Source of the DNA: Cohnella faecalis
GTDB taxonomy: Bacteria; Bacillota; Bacilli; Paenibacillales; Paenibacillaceae
NCBI RefSeq assembly: GCF_003570905.1
Contig: NZ_QXJM01000042.1
Span: forward strand, 1-64,000
Direction of reading: 5' to 3'
DNA: 64,000 bases
Below the pieces are notes generated by a model that was not told the origin of the DNA, did not search any database, and saw nothing but the letters and a program-made list of their open reading frames with translations. Shown in pieces: positions 60,599-64,000 of this stretch. Numbering within the stretch: position 1 is the stretch's first letter; each line of letters begins with the position of its first letter. The position numbers were made by a program, and so were the translations under genes.

Positions 60599-61750
60599 TT
60601 ATTTGCCCGAGGACTCCTCCATCGATTGCGCAATGGCGACCATATCCTCTTCCGGCAAATCGTTCGTCGTCAGCCGGTATTCCACTCCCGCATAGCTCCA
60701 AGTGAGCGTCTTCGTATCCGTTCCCGTCAACAGGCCGTAAGTAAAGCCGAGATCAAGGACAATTCCTTCGCTCAAGGAAGCCGCTCTGTCCTTGGAAGCC
60801 ATCTCGAGAATCGTGAAATCGTACGTTCCCGTATACCGCAGCATGACGCCCATCGAGTCTCCGAGCTGCACGTCGATAGCTCCGTCGATCTGCTTCACGC
60901 CTACAGGCAGCGCGTCCGGATCCGGCTCGGAGACGGTAACGGTATCCGGCTGTTTGTCGATCGAGCCGGATGTCGGCTCTTCGTTCGTTCCCGCAGTCGC
61001 TTCCGGATCCGGCGACGACTCGCCGTCCGTCGGCTTCCCGCTCGCGGAAGGGGACTGCGAGGCATCCGGACTATTGGAAGCGTCCGGCCCCGAAGAGGAG
61101 GATTGCGAATTGGGCTGCTTCATATTCTCATTCATATCGAATACCAGGCTGTCGAACTTCTTGTCAAAAGCAAAACTGTCGAATTTCACGTCAACCATAA
61201 CGTTGGCGTTCGTGTCCGTCACCTGGACTTGCTTCGGCGCGTAGTTTTCCTTGTCCAGCCATATTTTCTGGCGGGCGAACGAACCGTTCTGGTAGTTACC
61301 GGCCATGACATCGAAAATATAGGCATCCTTATCCGTCGTGAACTGCCGCGAATTATCGACGAGAATGCTCTGAAGCAACGTCTGGTAGAGGTAGACCTGT
61401 CCTTGATTTTCCGGCCAGTCGCTTTGGAACCTGTAGCTTTTGTTCAAGCTTGGAGTAAGGACGAATACGCCGTCTCCGTTGCGGAGAACGATTTGCGTAA
61501 TATCCCTTTTTTCGTTGGTGAGCGCGATACGGTAGAAATTCGGCTTTTGGTACCGTACCTCGACTTTGTAAGTGAGCGGCTGCTGACCGGTATGTAGCGT
61601 CATCGTCCCGCTGCCCTCATAGCTCTCCATCTTGCTCTTGACTTTGTCCAGGTCCTTGACGATCGAGTCCGCGTTTTTGCTGCCGCATGCCGACAGAACG
61701 GCGGCCAGCAATAGAACGGCGGCAACGACCAATGGGATCCTACGACGCAT
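60599..61750 (-). CDS. LolA-like lipoprotein (YdcC-type, sporulation-associated in Bacillus)
   Basis: 383 aa. Lipoprotein signal ending VLSACGSK (Cys near 22). LolA/LppX-like beta fold: LDKVKSKMESYEGSGTMTL, VRYQKPNFYRIALTN, FDSLVFDMNEN. Residues about 210-285 form a long Ser/Pro/Gly-rich linker. The C-terminal part (about 285-383) looks like the DUF4367-type domain: VKQIDGAIDVQLGDSMGVML, GLLTGTDTKTLTWSYAGVEY. B. subtilis YdcC occupies the same place before alr. Start MRRRIPLVVAAVLLL. Confidence 0.82.
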   Translation of the reverse strand: MRRRIPLVVAAVLLLAAVLSACGSKNADSIVKDLDKVKSKMESYEGSGTMTLHTGQQPLTYKVEVRYQKPNFYRIALTNEKRDITQIVLRNGDGVFVLTPSLNKSYRFQSDWPENQGQVYLYQTLLQSILVDNSRQFTTDKDAYIFDVMAGNYQNGSFARQKIWLDKENYAPKQVQVTDTNANVMVDVKFDSFAFDKKFDSLVFDMNENMKQPNSQSSSSGPDASNSPDASQSPSASGKPTDGESSPDPEATAGTNEEPTSGSIDKQPDTVTVSEPDPDALPVGVKQIDGAIDVQLGDSMGVMLRYTGTYDFTILEMASKDRAASLSEGIVLDLGFTYGLLTGTDTKTLTWSYAGVEYRLTTNDLPEEDMVAIAQSMEESSGK

Positions 61751-61925
61751 AAGATCAACCCCTCTGCACTTTGGTTATTCCATGGTTCATTTGTATGAGG
61801 GGTCTTGGCCGATTATGCGGACGAGATGAAGCTTATCCAAATGTACTGCTGTTCCAATAGAGACTAAAAATAAAAACGGATAATGATGTTATCGAACCAG
61901 TGAGATATAATTATGGAAAAATTGC

Positions 61926-61931
61926 TATAAT
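61926..61931 (+). promoter_or_regulatory. Extended -10 promoter of the small membrane protein gene
   Basis: TGC directly before a perfect TATAAT, 55 bases upstream of the start. No good -35, as usual for extended -10 promoters. Confidence 0.5.
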
Positions 61932-61985
61932 TCCAAGGCGGATAAGAAATCGCCTACAACTAAAGAACGGACGTGAAACGCAACT

Positions 61986-62249
61986 ATGTTCAATTTCGGA
62001 GATCTGAGCAATGTTCCAATGGTATCGGGATGGGGTGTTTGCATAGTACTGGCGATCCTCTTAATAGGAGCGGTAAAAAAGGCTAAAAAATGGCTCGTTC
62101 GCTTCGCGACTGTTGCATTGGTCGCGGCCGTCGCATTTGTGTTCTATGCTTCAACCTTATCCGAAGACCCTGCCGCGGATGATCCGGCCTCCAACATCGT
62201 AAAGGATACCGTTCATGAGGTCATAAAGGAAATAAAATCCGATCGATAG
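61986..62249 (+). CDS. Small membrane protein of unknown function
   Basis: 87 aa. Two predicted helices (WGVCIVLAILLIGAVK, about residues 16-31, and RFATVALVAAVAFVFYAST, about 39-57) separated by the basic loop KKAKKWLV, then an acidic soluble tail. No family recognised. Start preceded by GGACGTGA. Monocistronic, co-oriented with the LtrA gene 71 bases on. Confidence 0.6.
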   Translation: MFNFGDLSNVPMVSGWGVCIVLAILLIGAVKKAKKWLVRFATVALVAAVAFVFYASTLSEDPAADDPASNIVKDTVHEVIKEIKSDR

Positions 62250-62320
62250 ATCAAGGCACGGGAACGATAACAGGAAAGATATTCTAAAAGCAGTTCATAC
62301 GATGAACAGGAGAGCAGAAC

Positions 62321-63526
62321 ATGGAAAAACGCACATCGGAAGCCGCACTGTTCCGTAGCAGAGGGAATACGGATTCAGGAAAAGTATCGTTTATCGAATT
62401 GTTCTTTGACTTGATTTTTGTCTTTGCCGTCACACAGCTTTCCCACGCCCTTCTGGAAAACTTCACGTTGAAGGGGGCGGTTCAAGCCGCACTAATCACG
62501 ATGGCCATTTGGTGGGTGTGGATCTTTACCGCATGGGTCATCAACTGGTTAAATCCGGATACGAAGCCGGTTCGGATTTTGCTAATCTCGCTCATGCTGC
62601 TCGGTCTTATGATGTCCTCCTCGATTCCGGACGCATTCGAACATACGGGGCTCTATTTCGGCATAGCTTATGCCCTGTTCCAGATCGGTCGGACCGGCTT
62701 CACAGTCTGGGTGCTGCGCCAAGGTCCGGACGAGCTCCGCCTCAACTTCATCCGCATTCTCGGCTGGCTGATCTTATCGGGCATGTTTTGGATCTCCGGC
62801 GGAATCGTACACGATTCGTGGCGGCTTGCGCTATGGCTGGCAGCTCTTCTCATCGAATATATTTCACCGTCGCTCGGATTTTGGATGCCTCGGATCGGCA
62901 GATCCCCGACCAATGTATGGAACGTTGAAGGCTCTCATCTAGCCGAACGGTGCGGTTTGTTCATTATTATCGCACTGGGAGAATCCATTCTCGTGACAGG
63001 GGCGACTTTCGCCAAGCTGGAATGGAGCCCGACTACATTGGGGGCATTCGCCGTCTCATTCGCCGGCACGGTAGCCATGTGGTGGATTTATTTCGAGATG
63101 ACAGCCAAGATAGGGCACCATTATATCGCGCATTCTTCCGATCCGGGAAGAATAGCCCGATCGGCATATACGTATACACATCTCTTGCTGGTAGCGGGCA
63201 TTATCGTATCCGCCGTTGCGGACGAATTGCTGCTCGTCCATCCGTCCGGCCATATCGATGCCAAGACGGCTGCGGTTATTCTCGGAGGGCCGGCGATTTA
63301 CTTGCTCGGAAATATGTTGTTTATGAGAATCGTCGCCCGTACGGTGCCTATGTCGTACCTCATGGGGCTGGTTGCTCTCGTGCTGCTTGCTCCTTTTGCT
63401 TCGGAACTCTCGCCGCTTATTCTGTCCGCAGCCGCAGCCGCCGTGCTGGTGATTGTCTCTATTTGGGGAAGTGCTTTTTCCGAACGGCTTTGCAAGCTCG
63501 TTCCGTCCCCCGAATCGAGAGCTTGA
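62321..63526 (+). CDS. ltrA: LtrA-family (low temperature requirement A) membrane protein
   Basis: 401 aa with about ten predicted helices. Diagnostic opening VSFIELFFDLIFVFAVTQLS (about residues 22-41) and HLAERCGLFIIIALGESILV (about 206-225), which are conserved in PF06772. The family was named from a Listeria gene needed for growth in the cold; molecular role unknown. Start ATG at 62321 after AACAGGAGAGCAGAAC. Length normal. Confidence 0.92.
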   Translation: MEKRTSEAALFRSRGNTDSGKVSFIELFFDLIFVFAVTQLSHALLENFTLKGAVQAALITMAIWWVWIFTAWVINWLNPDTKPVRILLISLMLLGLMMSSSIPDAFEHTGLYFGIAYALFQIGRTGFTVWVLRQGPDELRLNFIRILGWLILSGMFWISGGIVHDSWRLALWLAALLIEYISPSLGFWMPRIGRSPTNVWNVEGSHLAERCGLFIIIALGESILVTGATFAKLEWSPTTLGAFAVSFAGTVAMWWIYFEMTAKIGHHYIAHSSDPGRIARSAYTYTHLLLVAGIIVSAVADELLLVHPSGHIDAKTAAVILGGPAIYLLGNMLFMRIVARTVPMSYLMGLVALVLLAPFASELSPLILSAAAAAVLVIVSIWGSAFSERLCKLVPSPESRA

Positions 63527-63725
63527 CCCGGCGGCTTCTCCTGCGTGGACAAGAACGAGGGGCGTTGCAAACACAGCGAATGCGATTTAGCGGCATCGCT
63601 CGTTTTGTCGCATACATCTATCAAACAGATCGACTGCCAACCTCGCATTCCGATACGTGAAGCAGCAACGGGGCACGACTGAAAGAGCGATTTTACAAAC
63701 TAAGCGTGGCTAGGGAATCGCTGCA

Positions 63726-63767
63726 CGTCGGGAATAGCTCGGCATATTCTCCAAGCTATTCCCGACG
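63726..63767. repeat. 14 bp perfect inverted repeat
   Basis: CGTCGGGAATAGCT at 63726-63739 and its complement at 63754-63767, 14-base loop, no T run. Strong hairpin downstream of ltrA; possibly a terminator that lacks its T tract. Confidence 0.55.
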
Positions 63768-63796
63768 CGTTGCTGTTGCTGTTGGAAAAATGAATG

Positions 63797-63822
63797 TAAA
63801 AAGCCGCCAAAGCTATGGCGGC
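63797..63822 (-). terminator. Terminator of the GNAT gene
   Basis: GCCGCCA / TGGCGGC stem with a six-base loop then TTTTTA on the minus strand. Confidence 0.8.
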
Positions 63823-63875
63823 GGTAGTCAATATAGCCAAGTGGAAAAAGTGCAGGGCCTAAATGTAAGTCATTA

Positions 63876-64000
63876 CTATTTCGATATTTTCAATTCTCGT
63901 ATGACTTCGCGTTCATCACGGCCCACTTCTACAAAGCCCAGAGAAGCATATAAGTTGGATGCTCGCTTGTTCTCAGTCCGATGCCCAAGTACGATTTTGT
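63876..64000 (-). CDS. GNAT-family acetyltransferase, C-terminal end only
   Basis: The last 40 codons of a gene that continues past the right edge: KIVLGHRTENKRASNLYASL then GFVEVGRDEREVIRELKISK and a stop at 63876-63878. The NxxAxxLYxxLGF pattern is the acetyl-CoA-adjacent end of the GNAT fold. Substrate cannot be judged from this piece. Truncated by the window edge. Confidence 0.75.
   Translation of the reverse strand, partial: KIVLGHRTENKRASNLYASLGFVEVGRDEREVIRELKISK

Larger units (their letters stand above)
63527..63875. other. Intergenic region with two hairpins
   Basis: Contains the inverted repeat at 63726-63767 and the GNAT-gene terminator at 63797-63822. No gene seen. Confidence 0.6.

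Noticed and set aside
60548..61597. 349-codon open frame opposite the LolA-like gene
   Set aside because: Arg-rich composition typical of antisense frames in GC-rich genes; the minus-strand gene has a lipoprotein signal and synteny.

Overview
The window looks like chromosome from a spore-forming Paenibacillaceae bacterium (Paenibacillus/Cohnella type). Support comes from the cortex morphogenetic protein CmpA beside a SprT-like gene, the lolA-like lipoprotein gene - alr - ndoAI - ndoA order, many extracytoplasmic sugar ABC importers, a YesM/YesN pair, and strong AGGAGG-type ribosome binding sites with moderately GC-rich coding sequence. The genus call is inference. I see no prophage, complete insertion sequence, CRISPR array or rRNA.

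Layout. (1) 1-10.29 kb, minus strand: a Tad/Flp pilus locus read as tadZ(cpaE)-tadA(cpaF)-tadB-tadC-flp-tadE-tadG-like-tadE2-prepilin peptidase-DUF6382/FHA protein. It has a recognisable promoter followed by a terminator-shaped leader hairpin. The last two genes carry several single-base deletions. (2) 10.3-17.2 kb: an esterase, a nuclease-helicase fusion of the XPD/DinG type, a 25-copy tandem array of about 51 bp, an SPFH/NfeD pair and a DJ-1/PfpI protein. (3) 17.4-25.8 kb: a sugar operon (binding protein, two permeases, PHP phosphatase, MgtC-like protein, sugar kinase, GH4 enzyme) with a divergent AraC regulator. (4) 26.1-28.2 kb: an OmpR-type two-component system. (5) 28.3-34.5 kb: LacI regulator, ribose-type ABC importer and an intracellular GH5 enzyme, with two matching LacI operators. 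(6) 34.7-45.5 kb: a second large sugar operon (binding protein, two permeases, GHL6-like glycosidase, YesM, YesN, allulose/tagatose-3-epimerase-like protein, ROK fructokinase). Its binding protein and first permease are frameshifted. (7) 45.6-50.2 kb: a TetR-MMPL exporter pair under a 42 bp perfect palindrome, a small secreted PPC-domain protein and a nuclease/transposase remnant. (8) 50.2-54.1 kb: five tRNA genes in two units, SprT-like protein, CmpA, nitroreductase and Rrf2. (9) 54.1-64 kb: tex, a TetR/YhgE-Pip pair, the ndoA-ndoAI-alr-lolA-like operon, LtrA and the end of a GNAT gene.

How the parts work together. The Tad genes build a secretion/pilus machine: TadZ localises it, TadA powers it, TadB/TadC form the inner-membrane platform, Flp/TadE/TadG are pilins and the A24 peptidase processes them. 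The three sugar loci each pair a lipoprotein-dependent importer with cytoplasmic hydrolases, kinases or epimerases and a dedicated regulator, so oligosaccharides are imported first and broken down inside. All confirmed frame disruptions at 1.4-1.6 kb and 43-45 kb are single missing bases, mostly in or beside short homopolymers, so sequence error has to be excluded before calling those genes dead.
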